A stretch of DNA of 64,000 bases. Source: Ligula intestinalis. Lineage: Eukaryota > Platyhelminthes > Cestoda > Diphyllobothriidea > Diphyllobothriidae. The notes beneath the pieces were generated by a model that searched no databases, had not been told where the DNA came from, and saw only the letters and a list, made by a program, of their open reading frames with translations. Location of the stretch: positions 17,125,800 through 17,189,799 of the forward strand of contig JAYGXS010000009.1 of the NCBI GenBank assembly GCA_036362985.1. The letters are read 5' to 3'. The position numbers and the translations under genes were made by a program. Shown here in pieces: positions 32,001-43,999 of the stretch (position 1 is the stretch's first letter; the number at the start of each line of letters is the position of its first letter).

Positions 32001-34200
32001 TACATATTTATTATTTTTCCTTATTTTTTCCTTTTATTTCATTTTTTATACTTTTGTCAGGTAAATAACGACTTTTTATCATTGGCCTGTCGTACAGCCC
32101 CTTTTTTTGCTTTGGTAAAACACATTACTTCTTAAGCAATAAATGCTACTTGATGAATCGAAATATACCTCCTGGTAAGAAATTATTTGAACTTACACGC
32201 AGTATAACTTGCGGGTATGTTGGGTAAGCGCTTTGTCAGCTACAAGGGTTTTTGTGCAGATTTGACGGTGTTACGTGAAATATAGGCCATCTTGTAGGGG
32301 CTATAAGGTTTGCACAACAGTCTTTGTTGTCCTTCAACAGAACCGTCAAAATTGGGTTTGGCTAAAAATGCCAGATTTTTTATCAGGAACTAAATTTATT
32401 CTTATTCATTCGAGTCATATCTTGGAAAGAAATAAACAGCATTCGCTACAAACTATGCAATTTTCATGACGAAATTTGACTGGGTACTTAAGCGTATATT
32501 TTGCCCATTATTTGATGCCTTGGGTGGATTTAATTCTGTCAAAGCCTTTTATTAGGAAAATTAGCATTTTAGAAATGAGGAAATTAGCATTTTTAGCATT
32601 TTTAGAAATGACCATTAAGTTTGGCAAAATTAGGAGTACCTTCATATCGAGGTAATTTTCTATTTTATTACGTAAGACAAAACCAAACTTCTTATTAATG
32701 TTGATTATTTTACGGAGGAGATCCAGAATAAGTAAAATAGGTATCAAAGATGTCTCTTACAGAAGTGGAAAACTTTGTCCGGAATTGATTAGATTCAAGT
32801 GAAGCCAAGTTGTAGGAATTGCATTTATTTTCAGAAACATGTTACGACATTTGTTTAAAAAATTATTTTTAGCTAGCCTGTGAATATTTTTTCACATAAA
32901 ATGTAGTAGCAAAATGTTAAATCGCATTTTTTTAAACTGCACCGTTCACCTTGGGGAATTATCAAAGTGGCCGCATATGTTACCACAAAGGTAATGTAAA
33001 ACAGGCCTTATTACATGTAAGTCATGTAGAAATATGCGTATTTGAAAACTACAAGTTCCGCTTATGCCTATTTTAAAAACGGAACAAACAGGAGAATAAT
33101 AATTCTTTTAAAAAATGGCCATATATATGGCCACTCTTTTTTGCTTTTGGATGTTTATAACATCCAACTATGGCGGAAAATAATCCGTTATAAAGAGAAC
33201 AGTGGGTTCCTTCATTTCTAATCAACTTGAGTCGCTTACCTTCGGGTGGATTTTTAAAAAAATTTCAAAAGTCTCCAATTTCCTTGTGACTACCTGCAAA
33301 ACACTGAATATACACAGAATTTCATCAACTGAATATCTAATTCAAGAACTTTTGAAAGAGCTTACCTATTAAAGAAGGTTGTTTTATTAATCTTTGGAAT
33401 AAAAACATCCGAGTTATCTAGCGGACGTTCTGTATGCTTAATAATGTCCTTTGCTGTTTTGAGGCATTTCTAAATATGACCCACATGGTCATCTTCATGA
33501 GAAATTATATCCAAAAACACTTTCTTTCGGTAAATGTTCCTTATATATATCTTATTTTAAAGGTTTTGATATAAACTTTGAACAGAAGCGGAATTTACCA
33601 ATTCATCGAGGAAGACACTAAAAACGAAGAAATTGATGCCAGACTTTATTGGACGGTTTTCAATAAATAGTTATTCCCTAATCTGTATGAAATATTTTGA
33701 CGAAAGAAAAGTTCATTTTATATAAGGAAAGTAGTCACGTAAACGTTTCAGATAAACAAAATATTTAAATTTATTGTTCTAAATTATAGCTATTCGTTAC
33801 GTCTCCAGAACTTGGGGATTATCGGGAAAATTGTCTTTTTCTTAGCAAGCACGTAGTACTTCGTATGCTTCTTTCAATTTTAAATACGCCCAATGCATTC
33901 ACACCGGCAGGCGAGTAATGATCAAACTTTTACAAAGTTATGAAAGTTGCACGGTTTTCAGCGCATACTGTATGTTTATATAGCGAAAGAAACACTACTG
34001 ATATGTTTACCTAACTGCGGCTTATGGTTTAAGCCTACCCTGAAAAGGCTTCTCTGGCTTGGCTCCTTAATTTCTAAAGAAATTATGGCACTTAGATATT
34101 CTCTTTCCTCGGCTTTGGCCTGTCGAACTTTGTGGCGCTTTCTCAAAGCGTGTCAATGGATTAACTCTTGGCCCGACGCCGCTCGAAGTCTGATTAAGTC
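32001..34200. other. AT-rich, no gene seen
   Basis: Long AT-rich stretch with short frames only. Direct word repeats (TTAGCATTTTTAG near 32580-32600) are local slippage. No recognisable feature. Confidence 0.4.
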
Positions 34201-34229
34201 TGCCATTTTCACTTTTTCCTCACAAGACA

Positions 34230-34700
34230 CGCAAGCCCACCGTGGATCGATTCTTCTCTGGCGTTAACTCCCTGGCCTCATGCTGGAGACTTTGCTCATT
34301 TGTCCAACGTCTCCTTCGTCTTGGGGATTGCGTGTTTGCAGGGTTGTCTAGCTGCGCGGCCCGTAAACAGCAAGTCACGTCCCCTCCGTCTTCTCCCGCT
34401 CTCTGCATCTGGGTGCGGCTAGTGTGCACGCCAGTGCTAAGCTGCGCTCTGATTGGTCAGTCGCGTCTGCGCGGACGCAGAGCGTGAAGAAAGCCGTCCC
34501 CCGCCCACACCCTCATTAATATTCAAGCCTCAGCGTGGCTTGTGGAGAAGTGGAAACAACAGTAAAAGCGACGACGCGGCGCAGCAGGGCCCGGGGGGGG
34601 GGGTGGAGAAGAGAGGAGAGCAGCGCGGGACCCGAGGCTAGGCAGAGATGGCACATTTCTGTTCTCGCGTGGTGAGGGCGGATAACACAGCGATATGGCA
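34230..34700. promoter_or_regulatory. GC/CpG-rich island, possible promoter
   Basis: A sharp rise in G+C and CpG after 2 kb of AT-rich DNA, with an inverted CCAAT box (GATTGGTCAG at 34450-34459), CCCCGCCCAC (34499-34508) and a G-run at 34592-34601. No coding exon follows that I recognise, so the function is only suggested by composition. It could equally be a GC-rich repeat. Confidence 0.25.
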
Positions 34701-35239
34701 GCTAGGTCAAAAATGAATACATTTGCCAGCAGGCGTGGGAATGCGCAAGTGTTTTGCTGCAAAATTCCTAGAGAACAGCGCAGGAAAATTCCGAACTGCA
34801 TGTAACCGTCACGGGCTGACCGCGTGCGCGTGAGAGATGTCCTGCAATGCATTCGGTGAAATTTTACAGGGATGCTTACTTTGTTAACAAAAAATGGAGA
34901 ACACCACCCCTGCGTTGGGGTCCAACTTCGACAGTAGTCTACACGAGCTGACTACTTAACTCACACTCACGCTGACAGCCGCCTTCACCTAAAATTTTCT
35001 CAAACTATCTGCTGAGTCAGCTCTTTAACTTGTAATAGATTTCAACCAAAGCAAAAGGGCTAGGACTCGGTGGTTGAAGCAATATGTTTGTTTATATAAC
35101 TTCTGACTCGTAATATATCTTCCAAACGGTAACATATAGGACTAGCCGATGAAGAGGTGGGGCCATACTTTTATGTAGCGCTTCCATTTAAATTCACGTT
35201 CCGATACAGCCTTTCGTAATCAAAACAAAAAGATAAATA

Positions 35240-35400
35240 AGAAGAAGTAGATGAAGGAGAAGAAGTAGATGATGAAGAAGAAGAAGCAGAAGAAGAAGAA
35301 GAAGAAGAAGAAGAAGAAGAAAGGGGAGGAAAAGGAAAGGAAGGAGGAGGAGGAAAGGGAAGAAGAAGAAGAAAATAAGATTATGCTGATGATGATGACG
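35240..35400. repeat. GAA/GAT microsatellite
   Basis: (GAA)n with GGA and GAT interruptions, ending in GATGATGATGACGATG. It directly abuts the 3' end of a PLE fragment. Confidence 0.9.
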
Positions 35401-35404
35401 ATGA

Positions 35405-35880
35405 TGCGATCGATGGAACTATAACTGTCTTGGTCCCTGACCTTTCGGATCCTCTTCCGAAACCATCATCAGAGAGAGTCGCATGATAGGATGACAGAGG
35501 CACCAGGAAGGCAGTATTTAAAGGACGCAGTTGACATACCAACGCATGCCCACAATAATGAAAAGTCCTCGTGTTCAACATCCCGGTTGGTGCGCTCTCA
35601 ATGCTTGGCGCATCGATTGCTCGGTATTTTGGCATGCTGCCACCCGGACTAATGGGCATTCCCGCCCTCTCTGCGTCCTTGATGGGTTGTCCCTGGCAAA
35701 ATCACAGCAGAGAATGTACAAGCGGGAGGCTATTATGCTTTTTAATCGAATGTGGGTCGGAGAACCATGAATCTGGTCACTCACGGCTTCCGCGGTTGTC
35801 AACATTTGGAGGAATTTTAGCTTCGTCGAACTTCAATGTGTAACCAGGTCTTTTCGATCTGGGAGCCAGGGTCATTCTTC
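35405..35880 (-). mobile_element. PLE 3' end with ribozyme
   Basis: Minus strand from 35865: YTLKFDEAKIPPNVDNRGSRE, a stop, then SWFSDPHSIKKHNSLPLVHS. This matches the GIY-YIG C-terminal block at 27.5 kb (FKFDEAEI, SWFTGPQSI). About 300 bases further 3' is a hammerhead motif (35439-35472), and the triplet repeat begins right after it. The order nuclease tail, 3' UTR, ribozyme is thus seen in one piece. Confidence 0.75.
35439..35472 (-). ncRNA. Hammerhead motif at PLE 3' end
   Basis: Minus strand: CTGATGA, T, stem II GGTTTC/GGATCC with loop GGAAGA, GAA, AGGT (ACGT in most copies), C. AGGGA after the cleavage base can pair with TCTCT before the core, including one wobble, giving five pairs of helix I. 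Confidence 0.6.
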
Positions 35881-36362
35881 CTCACTGCCGCTGCCTGTTC
35901 GGTCATTCCGAAACTGCTTTAAATCCGGTAAACCACTTCAGATGTTCTATGTCGTGGCATTGATCTCATTATCTGATGCATAATGATTCCTCGCCGTCTG
36001 TATGCGAATGAAACTCCAGGCGAGTAGCGGAGGTGGCAGGTGGTGGTCTCCAAGCGTTATCCCAAAATTTGGGCTCGGGACAAGTTTTGCGCGCTTGTTT
36101 GGTTTGCGTATGCATCGAATGATGAAGTTGGGCATGTCGTTATTTTCTCTGGACAACCATCGAAATTCGGCAACTTTGCCCTCCAGTGACCTGCAGTACA
36201 CGTCAACACGCTGATATAGCGCTCCAAACTAATTGTATTTGTGACTGTTTTGACGGCTGCTGTTGGGATTTAGTGCTTGCATCCGAATGCTCACTTTGCT
36301 GAACACTTTACTTTTTAAGTTCGGTAAATATTCCCATTTTTTAACTTGAAAAGTCAATTTGT

Positions 36363-36397
36363 CAGGCAAAGCATGGTTTTCGGCAACTCTTCTTCAG
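36363..36397 (-). ncRNA. Hammerhead-like motif, left arm
   Basis: Minus strand: CTGAAGA, AGAGTTGCC, GAA, AACCATGCTT (one change from the palindrome in the right arm), T, GCC. Inverted partner of 37832-37861. Confidence 0.45.
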
Positions 36398-36429
36398 GGC
36401 CTTAACATTGCAAGTAAGATGCTCACCTT

Positions 36430-36960
36430 GGAGGTTTCATCACTTTTTACCTACGTACCCGTGGTAGAAACAATAAAATACCTCTATGACTTCATTCGAG
36501 ACACAAATTACCAAGTGGGTATGCCCGTGAAAACCCTCAAAAAATTATTTACGAGGTGCACACAAAATGTGCAATTTCTCTGCAATGGCAGCTTCTACAG
36601 ACAGATAGATGGAGTGGCGATGGGCTTACCACTTGGCCCGTTTCTCGCAAATGTCTTTATGGGCAAGATCGAGAGAACGAGCCTAAGAGACACCATCAAT
36701 GACCTTTCCTTTTACGGTCGATATGTAGATGACATATTCTGTCTGACGGACTCCAACGCTGACACTGACGCCAGGGCCGGGAATTTTGACAGCGTGCATC
36801 CAGCGCTCAGGTTTTCTGCAGAAACTGAGGTTAATAATGAAATTGCGTTTCTTGATGTCCTTATGTAAAGGAAAGCCGATGGATCGATCCTGCGTAGGGT
36901 ATTCCGAAAGAAAACCTGGACGGGACAATACACAAACTTTCACAGCTTTGTTCCCCTAAA
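36430..36960 (+). pseudogene. PLE reverse transcriptase fragment
   Basis: The frame starting in the repeat arm reads SLFTYVPVVETIKYLYDF, QIDGVAMGLPLGPFLANVF and YVDDIF (catalytic Asp codons 36728-36730 and 36731-36733), then NEIAFLDVLM, a TAA stop at about 36866, and RVFRKKTWTGQYTNFHS. These are the RT palm and thumb signatures of Penelope-like RTs. The fingers domain is missing. The catalytic pair is intact. Confidence 0.85.
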
Positions 36961-37170
36961 TATAAAAGAAATCTAGTCTAGGGATTAGCAGCTAGAGTAC
37001 GACGGATCTGTTCTCCTGAAACTGTCTAATCAGGACTCCAACAGCCGCAGAACACTCTTCTTGAAAACGGATACCCAGAAAGGTTCATCCTCAAGAATAT
37101 TGATGAACGCACCAAGAAGCCTACTTACTTAACCGCAGAAAAGAAGGTCATATTCATAATACTACCTCTC

Positions 37171-37734
37171 TTGGGAGATACAACCAGCGAGCTGGTAAGG
37201 CGACGACTGAAGACTGCTATCACAAACACTTTTCCAGCGGCAAACGTACGTGTGCTTTTCACGAACTCTCCACTCTTACGATTAGGAGGTAAAGACAGGC
37301 TGCCATTGAAGGCCACATCCATGTGTATTTACTCCTTTACTTGCTCCTGTGGAGCGGGATACAGCGGCCGAACAACGGGGCGCCTGGAAAAGAGACTACG
37401 TGAACACGCACCAGCTTGGTTGAGTAAAGGTGAAACTAAATCGATCTCGAGCTCCATTATCACACACCTGGTTAATACAAACCACCGAGTCGATACTAGT
37501 GAAGCCCTTCGGGTTGCCTACCGGACACCAACCAACCTCTCTAAAAGCCTACGCCAACGGGTGCTGGCAACAGCAGAAGCAGTGGCTATACGCCTAATGA
37601 ATCCAGTACTGTACTGCCATAAAACTTTTACACAAGCCCTGTCCCTCCCGTGGCCGACACCGACGCCAGAAGACGATATCATATCACCCCCAGCCAAGAG
37701 TGGCGATCGCCCAACCATCATGCCAACCATTTGA
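37171..37734 (+). pseudogene. PLE GIY-YIG endonuclease domain
   Basis: 187 codons open. A cysteine pair in FTCSCGAGYSGRTTGRLEKR marks the start of the nuclease core (Y-x-x-G-R-T) and is followed by LREHAPAWLSKG and ITHLVNTNHRVD. This is a GIY-YIG-type single-strand nicking domain, used by PLEs to prime reverse transcription. Out of frame with the RT. It is closest in the window to 6885-7005 and 43091-43546. Confidence 0.85.
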
Positions 37735-37831
37735 GTAGACTGAAATGTCCGCAATGGCCAATTGGCACATAACTCAGAAATTATTGATTTTTGTCAATGT
37801 TCAAAATTTCATTGTTTTCAATGTTAAGGCC

Positions 37832-37861
37832 CTGAAGAAGAGTAGCCGAAAAGCATGCTTT
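37832..37861 (+). ncRNA. Hammerhead-like motif, right arm
   Basis: CTGAAGA, a short weak stem II (AGAGTAGCC), GAA, the perfect palindrome AAGCATGCTT (37851-37860), T, GCC. It is sense to the PLE, at its 3' end. Confidence 0.5.
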
Positions 37862-38084
37862 GCCTAGCAAATTGACTTTTCAACTTTTCTTTTTAGCCAA
37901 CGTCATCTTTGCATTGAAACAAGGCCTCAAGGAAGGGTAAATATTTTTTTACCTTCTCCATCATCAATTGTACTTTCACAAAAATGCTGTTCAGACATTT
38001 GATGAGCATTAATACATGACTCCGTCTGAGGAAACGGAAGGTGTCATCCACCTACCTGCCATTCCAAGCTGAATGCAGATGGCC

Positions 38085-38225
38085 GCAGTGACCGAAAGGC
38101 ATATAACATTGCCGGCAAAGACAAAGGAGACTGATATGGTCGTTTCCGGCACATTAGCCGTCATCAGCACATCATGCCCAAGCCCAAATGGTGCATCATC
38201 CGGCAATTCTATCTACCCAGACTAC
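38085..38225 (-). repeat. SINE copy, reverse, head missing
   Basis: AAGGAGACTGATATGG, then CACATTAGCCGTCATCAGC, match the reversed body of the SINE family; the tRNA-like head is not recognisable. A (CT)n run follows at 38336-38352. Confidence 0.6.
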
Positions 38226-38486
38226 TAGCCGCTGTATAGCTGCTGGTGAGGATCGAGAATGAGCTGCAAAACGGAGCAGGGAACATTAATCAAGGGGTGA
38301 ATGCCATGTCTCCACGCACAACAAAACGGCATAGCTCTCTCTCTCTCTCTCAGCTCACGTGAAGCCGACTACCCTCGTGTGATTGAAGAAAATTTGAAGT
38401 GATACTTACGTGTTTTTTTATATTGTCACTAAATGTCACTGATGTGTTCACGTGACCCGTTTTTGTTTGCAAGTTTGTTAGGCAAT

Positions 38487-38811
38487 GTTATGCTTAAGTG
38501 ATATGTCCCCAGGACTAACAGGTATAAGGAGGCAAAGCCGGTTCTGATCGTGAGAGTCTTTATTCAGGCTAACACAGAGACAGCGGAAGGATTAATCGGC
38601 GTTTCCGCTACAGCCTTTTATATGGCTCTGTTCCTTCTAGACTGTTCCTGGCCTATCGCACGAGAGGGGGAGTTCTGGCGTGGTTTCCCAAGCTGCAGGA
38701 CGTTCTGGAACATTGCAGTGCACGCGGGGGCGGGCGTCACATGTGCTCTGGGCGCGCGCGACCGGCATATGGTCATGCCTCAACTGGCGTGCACTTCTCG
38801 TCTCCATAACA
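38487..38811 (-). mobile_element. Solo LTR related to 3669-4005
   Basis: Minus strand starts TGTTATGG and ends GCATAACA. Shared in order with the 3.7-kb LTR: AGAAGTGCACGC, TCTAGAAGG, a TATA box (CATATAAAAGGCTGTAG), then CTGAATAAAG. No primer binding site or target duplication was seen at the borders, so the exact ends are less sure. TATA and AATAAA in one LTR mean promoter and RNA end signal are both present. Confidence 0.7.
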
Positions 38812-39019
38812 TAAAGGTACAACGATAAATGTTTACATCGGCTGCATATGTGTGCATGATGACGGAGTGAATAGCACTGGCCCATGTGATATCTTTTTGG
38901 GTGCCATTGAATCCGGAACATTCAAACTAATTTCTTTGTTTCCAATTCTAGAGTGAAATGTGTAAGGTTGCGCCTGACTAACTTCATTTCGCGTAACCCA
39001 ATTTACATTAAATTTTTTT

Positions 39020-40760
39020 AGGATCCTACAAATGGTCTCCTACAGGATAGTGCAGGGACGCTGAGTTGCCTGATGTGAGGTGAGCGCAGTGCCTGACACG
39101 GGAGTCGGCGAACCCATCTGCGTGTGCTAAAGCACGACTTGCCCCCCCCCCACCCTTGACACGCAGAAACACACTCCAGGGTTTACACAATCTGGGGATT
39201 AGAAGGAGCCGTCGCCGTTTGGCTCCCATTCCACCCAGGAGCCACTAAACACACTGGGCCGATTGTGTGGTCCACAGCAGAGTTATCCGATGACCAGTGG
39301 CTGGCGCGTGAACTAGTTTTTACTAATAGGAGACTTTCGCTCAGATGGTAACTTCACACCATTGGCCGCACGACCAAGCACATGTACCAAATGTCTGAAC
39401 CTGCGGTTCCGCTCGTACTAAATGGGATTACCATTGAAACAACGAGATTGTACTTCACTGTTTACACAGTTCAACCATCAGTAGGGTTAAAAATACCTGT
39501 CTCACGATGGTCGAAACCCAGCTCACGTTCCCTATTAGTGCGTGAACAATCCAACGCTTGGTGAATTCTGCTTCACAATGAAAGGAAGAGCCGACATCAA
39601 AGGATCAAAAAGCGACGTCGCTATTAACGCTCGGCTGCCACAAACCAGTTATCCCTGTGGTAACGTTTCTGACACCTCTTGCTTTAAACTATGAATATCG
39701 GTTTATCAAAAGGATAACTAGGCCACGCTTTCACGGTCTCTATTCATACTGATTATCAAAATCAAGTAAGCTTTTGCCCTTTTACTCTACGCCAGGTTTC
39801 TGTCCTGGCTGAGATCACCTTGGGACACCTGCGTTACGATTTGACAGATGTACCGCCCCAGTCAAACTCCCCGCCTGACACTGTCTTCAGATCGGGTCGC
39901 ACGTCGCCAAACCTGCCTGATAGCACCAAGACCGGATGCATGCACCCACCGCCTACCAACTGCAAGCAGCCAGTAGAGGGCAAACCACATATTCCACTAG
40001 CCCTGGCCAGACAGTTGCGACCAAGACACCGGCACGCCATCCACACAAGGTGGACCGACGCACCACCGTGTGCTTAATGTCAACATGGAAAACAATTGAC
40101 GGTGCCTGCTTCACTGAATAAGACTTTCTGTCTTTCATCACTCACTTGAACCCGGTATCGAAGCAAATTTTAAAAAAATGGGAGGCAGAAGTAGGTGGTT
40201 AGTGCGGCGTGACCTTGGGCTCACGTGTGCCACCAAATCCACATGTTTAACATGCGTTATAGGTGCACATCCCAGATGACACTTGTCGTGCCATGAACTG
40301 TGCTTGGCCTGCGTATCTACCACGTGAGGCGTTTTAGGGGAACTGGTCAACCAATCGAACTGCCTTCCACCACCCTGGCTGTCCACTGTCCGCATCGAAG
40401 GATGTATAGCGACCTTGTACTTCTTAGTCATGCTTTCTTCGGACGCTGCGGGGACAGGTCATGTCTAACATGACCACCACGCGTGCGTCAGAGACGATCT
40501 TAAAACCCCCGTTCAAGGTTACCCTCTGCCTGACTCACTGGCCAACCACTTCTAAAGGGCAGTCCACAAAGGCCCATGGTGCGGGGATTGAATACAATGA
40601 GACACTCCTGGAGCAGGCAACCTACTGCCCGTTGCAGACCTCCAGACCCGGCGACTACACCGACCTGAATCCGACTCTCGACTCCGGCCCACTCATGGCT
40701 GGAGTGCACTCGCCTGGGATTCACTTACTCATTACTTATATTCTACTCTTTCAACACGTT
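39020..40760 (-). pseudogene. 28S rRNA 3' fragment (rDNA insertion)
   Basis: The minus strand from about 40135 to 39240 is large-subunit rRNA: GACTGGGGCGGTACATCTGT, AACGCAGGTGTCC, GGATAACTGG, GCGACGTCGCTTTTTGATCC, ACCAAGCGTTGGATTGTTCA, GGTTCAGACATTTGG. The sarcin-ricin loop reads AGTACGAGCGGAACC (39406-39420 reversed), an A to C change in a near-universal sequence. That argues against a working gene. Sequence at 40140-40740 may be the D10-type expansion region; 39020-39240 may be the 3' end. Flanks are not rDNA that I recognise. Confidence 0.8.
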
Positions 40761-41129
40761 ATCAAACTACCCCTAACACTCTGGCCTTCCATGACTTATA
40801 CTATCGACTAGCTTATAACCGTTGGGATACGTTTGATCGTCTATTATCCGGCCGAACTATTTCGTCTCCCATAGATGCTTTAAACTTCGATGGAAAACCG
40901 TTTACAGTGGGAGCCCATTCAGTTTCTGATATATTTGAACGATTGTCTCTGAACTTATGGAATTCAATCGAACGTTCAGAGCTCGCGTAAAGCTTGTAAA
41001 ATAACTTCTGTCACTTGCAAAATTAGTGTGATGAGTGGGTACTTAATTTCAATAGATGCCAGTTCATTCAATTACGCTCGAGAGTATATGATTCGAACAT
41101 GAATACTTTATCGGAGATCACCGACGTCA

Positions 41130-41680
41130 GCACGTAAACGAGCTAAGAGTTCAAGGTGTATGCATGACGCCCACTCTCAAACCATCAACCCACTGTATCA
41201 AAATTGAAAAGAAGGCCATGGGCATCCAAGGAGCTATCAATATATCTTCTATTTGACGAGGGGCTTTTTGGTTGTATATTTTTAACATTTATCCGACCCG
41301 TGTTTGAATATTGCGTTCAGGCCTAGTGGCCCTGGATGACGCAAGATTGCGATCTGCTGGAGAGAGTTCAACGAAGGACGACCAAACTACTCAGCTACTT
41401 GGAATACCTACCATATGAGGGTGACGTAGAAAGACAAAAATATTTTATCTCCCTTATAAGCAATACAGAAGAGGCATGATCATGGTCTTTTAACTCGGCA
41501 GTAAGGTATACTCCGCTCTTCAGATGGTTCATTTTTTTAATTAGCAAAAATGACCAAATTCTGAAGTCATCAATACAAACTGCAGTTGTTCTTGCTGAAG
41601 GCATTGAGACCATCAAGTGCAGACTTAATGAAAGCTTACTTGATGGGCATATCTTTAGTGGACAGCAGTGACTCATATAC
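41130..41680 (+). pseudogene. CR1/jockey-like RT C-terminal relic
   Basis: Plus-strand peptides LKPSTHCIKIEKKAMG (about 41173-41220), FIRPVFEYCVQA (41288-41323), a stop, then LLERVQRRTTKLLSYLEYLP. This is the conserved block after the RT domain of CR1/jockey-type non-LTR elements. Several shifts and stops. No 3' tail found. Confidence 0.6.
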
Positions 41681-41689
41681 TGTACCCAT

Positions 41690-42780
41690 ATCTCTCTGTA
41701 ACTTGTGCATGCATTCCTAGAATTTATCTGTAAGTTGAATTTTCGAATGTTCTGCCTATCTCCCGTATATATACTGAATTATACTGAATATGTGGTTCCA
41801 TAATGCTGAGCAACTTGGGACCTGCGCTTTGGCGTCCTTCCTACAGCGTTTGATTGGGTCCCAACCACCTGCTTCTGGACTGGCTTACTTTATTCTGTGA
41901 TATGGCTGACTTCCTCGCATTTACGTCAAATCTGATAAAAGACTCATCGCAATATGACCTAAGGGAATCATCATTTGAAGCCCATTGTTTTCCTGAGGTC
42001 GGCACTTGATCCTAATCCGTCTGGCGTGAGACTAATGCTGAAGACCTTGGAAGGGTGTCTGATGTCTGGGAACACCCGCCAACATAGGATGACCGCTGAC
42101 TCCTGTTTTGTTTAGCTATGGTTACCACTGACGGATGAACTAGAGTAAATATCCCTTTATTTTTTATTTTCAAAATATATATTGTTTTTTGGCATTTGTT
42201 TTGTGCTTTTATTTTACGTAGACTCGTGCATTACTAGATTGGAGCACTTTTCTATGCAAATGAACCAGTTTTCGAGTGATAGGAGATGATTCGTAAATGT
42301 AATTACAGTTAATGTGATGTGTCGCACACTGCAAGATACCTCTTAAAATTCAAATTTTGTGATTTTTGGATGAATTTTGTTGTGAAAAAATGGCTTGACG
42401 AATAAGAGATAGCAAAATACTCCTCATAGCACAGGTGGCACAGTGCGTAAGAATTGGATGACCCTTCACTTACATACAGCCAACGTCTTCCGCAGATAAT
42501 TTGTTGAGTTGACTTCAGCAGGCATTGTAGAGACTAGATTGATGTGTATTAATCAGCTTTTTAAAGCAGGCTCCCGTGTAATTGATGCTGGTCTTTGTTC
42601 TTTGCACATTTTCTCGAGTCTAATGACGACCTGGGGATCCAGTGTATAAAATGATACTGGTCTCCTAAGCAATTCATACTATGCCAGTGTTGGTGGCTTT
42701 CTTATTTCGGCACGCTTTAGTTAGGTAGGTTTGATAACCTTACAAGATCTTAGGTTTCAAGAGATAAATTGGCCAATATA
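41690..42780. other. No gene seen
   Basis: AT-rich sequence with many stops. Nothing recognised. Confidence 0.4.
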
Positions 42781-42789
42781 CGTTTGTTT

Positions 42790-42818
42790 ACGATAAATTC
42801 TCGTCAGGCCTTTCCATC
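42790..42818 (-). ncRNA. Decayed hammerhead-like motif
   Basis: Minus strand: CCTGACGA, GAATTTATC, then GTAAAC where GAA is expected. It lies about 300 bases 3' of the GIY-YIG fragment at 43091-43546 and on the same strand, the same layout as at 35.4 kb. Confidence 0.35.
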
Positions 42819-43090
42819 TATTTGGTAATTAAATAAATAAACTCTGTTGGTTGGTGGGCAGATGTAGTGTTGTGTTTGTCAGGGTCAGTGGGGGAGGGGT
42901 TGATGAAGTTGCGGTGAAATTGTCAGTGTCTAGATGGACCGGAGTCCAAGATAGGTGATAAGGTGTGCGCGGTTGGATTTGTGACTTGTTCGTCTCTATG
43001 GGGGCTTGTTTCCGAGGCCAGTGATCCGCCATGTGCAGTCGTGTTAGCTAGTTTCGCCCATATTAACTGCGTCGCCGCGACGAAATTATG

Positions 43091-43546
43091 TTAAGCGCAC
43101 AGGACAGGCCACTCCTGCCGTAGCCAACAGACGCTGTCCAATGAATTATGAATAGCTTGAGAACACCTCGGGATCACTCGGAAGGCCTCTTTGGCATCCA
43201 CGCAAGGGTCTGAGTCTACCAGGTGCGCTAGGATGGAACTCTTTATACTCTTAAGTTCGGCTTTCCATAACCATGCTGGAATGTGCTCTTTTACTCTTCT
43301 GGACAAACGCTGGCTCGTGCGACCAATACATCCTGTTCCACAGGAGCAGGTAAATGCATATATGCACATAGAGGTGGTTTCGGCTGGCACTCTATCCTTG
43401 AGCTCTCCGTACAGGATGGGAGAAGTCGAGAACAATGCATGGGCATTGGCTGCTGGGAAGGTGGTTGCTACAGTTTGACTCAGGCGCCTCCTTAGAAGTT
43501 CGCTTGGTTCGTCCCCTTGAAATGGGACCCTGATGAATTTTCGCAA
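43091..43546 (-). pseudogene. PLE GIY-YIG domain fragment
   Basis: A 151-codon minus-strand frame: SELLRRRLSQTVATTFPAAN, CIYAFTCSCGTGCIGRTSQR, RVKEHIPAWL and SSILAHLVDSDPCVD. It matches the domain at 37171-37734 nearly motif for motif (G-C-I-G-R-T for Y-S-G-R-T). RT is not present next to it. Open over the full length, so decay is mild. Confidence 0.8.
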
Positions 43547-43824
43547 ATTTAAAACAATCCAGAGATCTAAGGTTGCTATATAGGCCAGTTAAATGGAAAA
43601 CAGAATTCTGTCTAGCTGTTTACTATCAGTGAGAAAACTCATAAGGCTAGAAAATCTTTTAGCCCGAAGCTTAACGACCGCTGACCGCCAACCGCCGCCG
43701 AGTTATCTCTGGGTTCTCTACTTCAGAATCATCACTAGAGTATCTGCCAGCCCCGCAAAACTCTACAATTGTGTACATCGTCGATCGAAAAACGGCGAGG
43801 AAAGGTGCCCGCGCCTCAGTGGTT

Positions 43825-43990
43825 CGAGCGTTGGACTTCAAACTAACAAGGTCGCGCGTTCGAATATCGCGTAGGGCACCACTTATGGCTGGCCGATGAC
43901 GGCTAATAAACCAGAAATGGCCATTCCAGCCTCCCTGGCCTCTGTCGGTACTGTATTTCTGCCTATAATATACGGTGGCTGTTGAGTGGT
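43825..43990 (+). repeat. tRNA-headed SINE, + orientation
   Basis: Box A-like CTCAGTGGTTCGAGCG, box B-like GCGCGTTCGAATATCGCG, then CTGGCCGATGACGGCTAATA, AGAAATGGCCATTCC and CTGTCGGTACTG. Same order as at 14330-14470. Confidence 0.75.
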
Positions 43991-43999
43991 TGTCGATTG

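Larger units (their letters stand above)
36346..37890 (+). mobile_element. Penelope-like element, 5'-truncated, inverted ends
   Basis: RT (36430-36960) then GIY-YIG (37171-37734), with inverted end repeats: 36346-36412 and 37825-37890 are reverse complements with few differences. The 5' arm is therefore a reversed copy of the 3' end, joined directly to mid-RT sequence. Each arm holds a hammerhead-like motif. RT and nuclease are in different frames, so the element is dead, but motifs are well kept. Confidence 0.88.

Noticed and set aside
34453..34852. Possible gene in the GC-rich island
   Set aside because: No recognisable domain, no good splice sites or conserved frame; left as a weak regulatory candidate only.
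40461..40811. 116-codon + frame and several others over 39.0-40.8 kb
   Set aside because: They overlap the 28S rRNA fragment and match no protein family.
43831..43890. Functional tRNA gene
   Set aside because: Same reason; head of a SINE copy.
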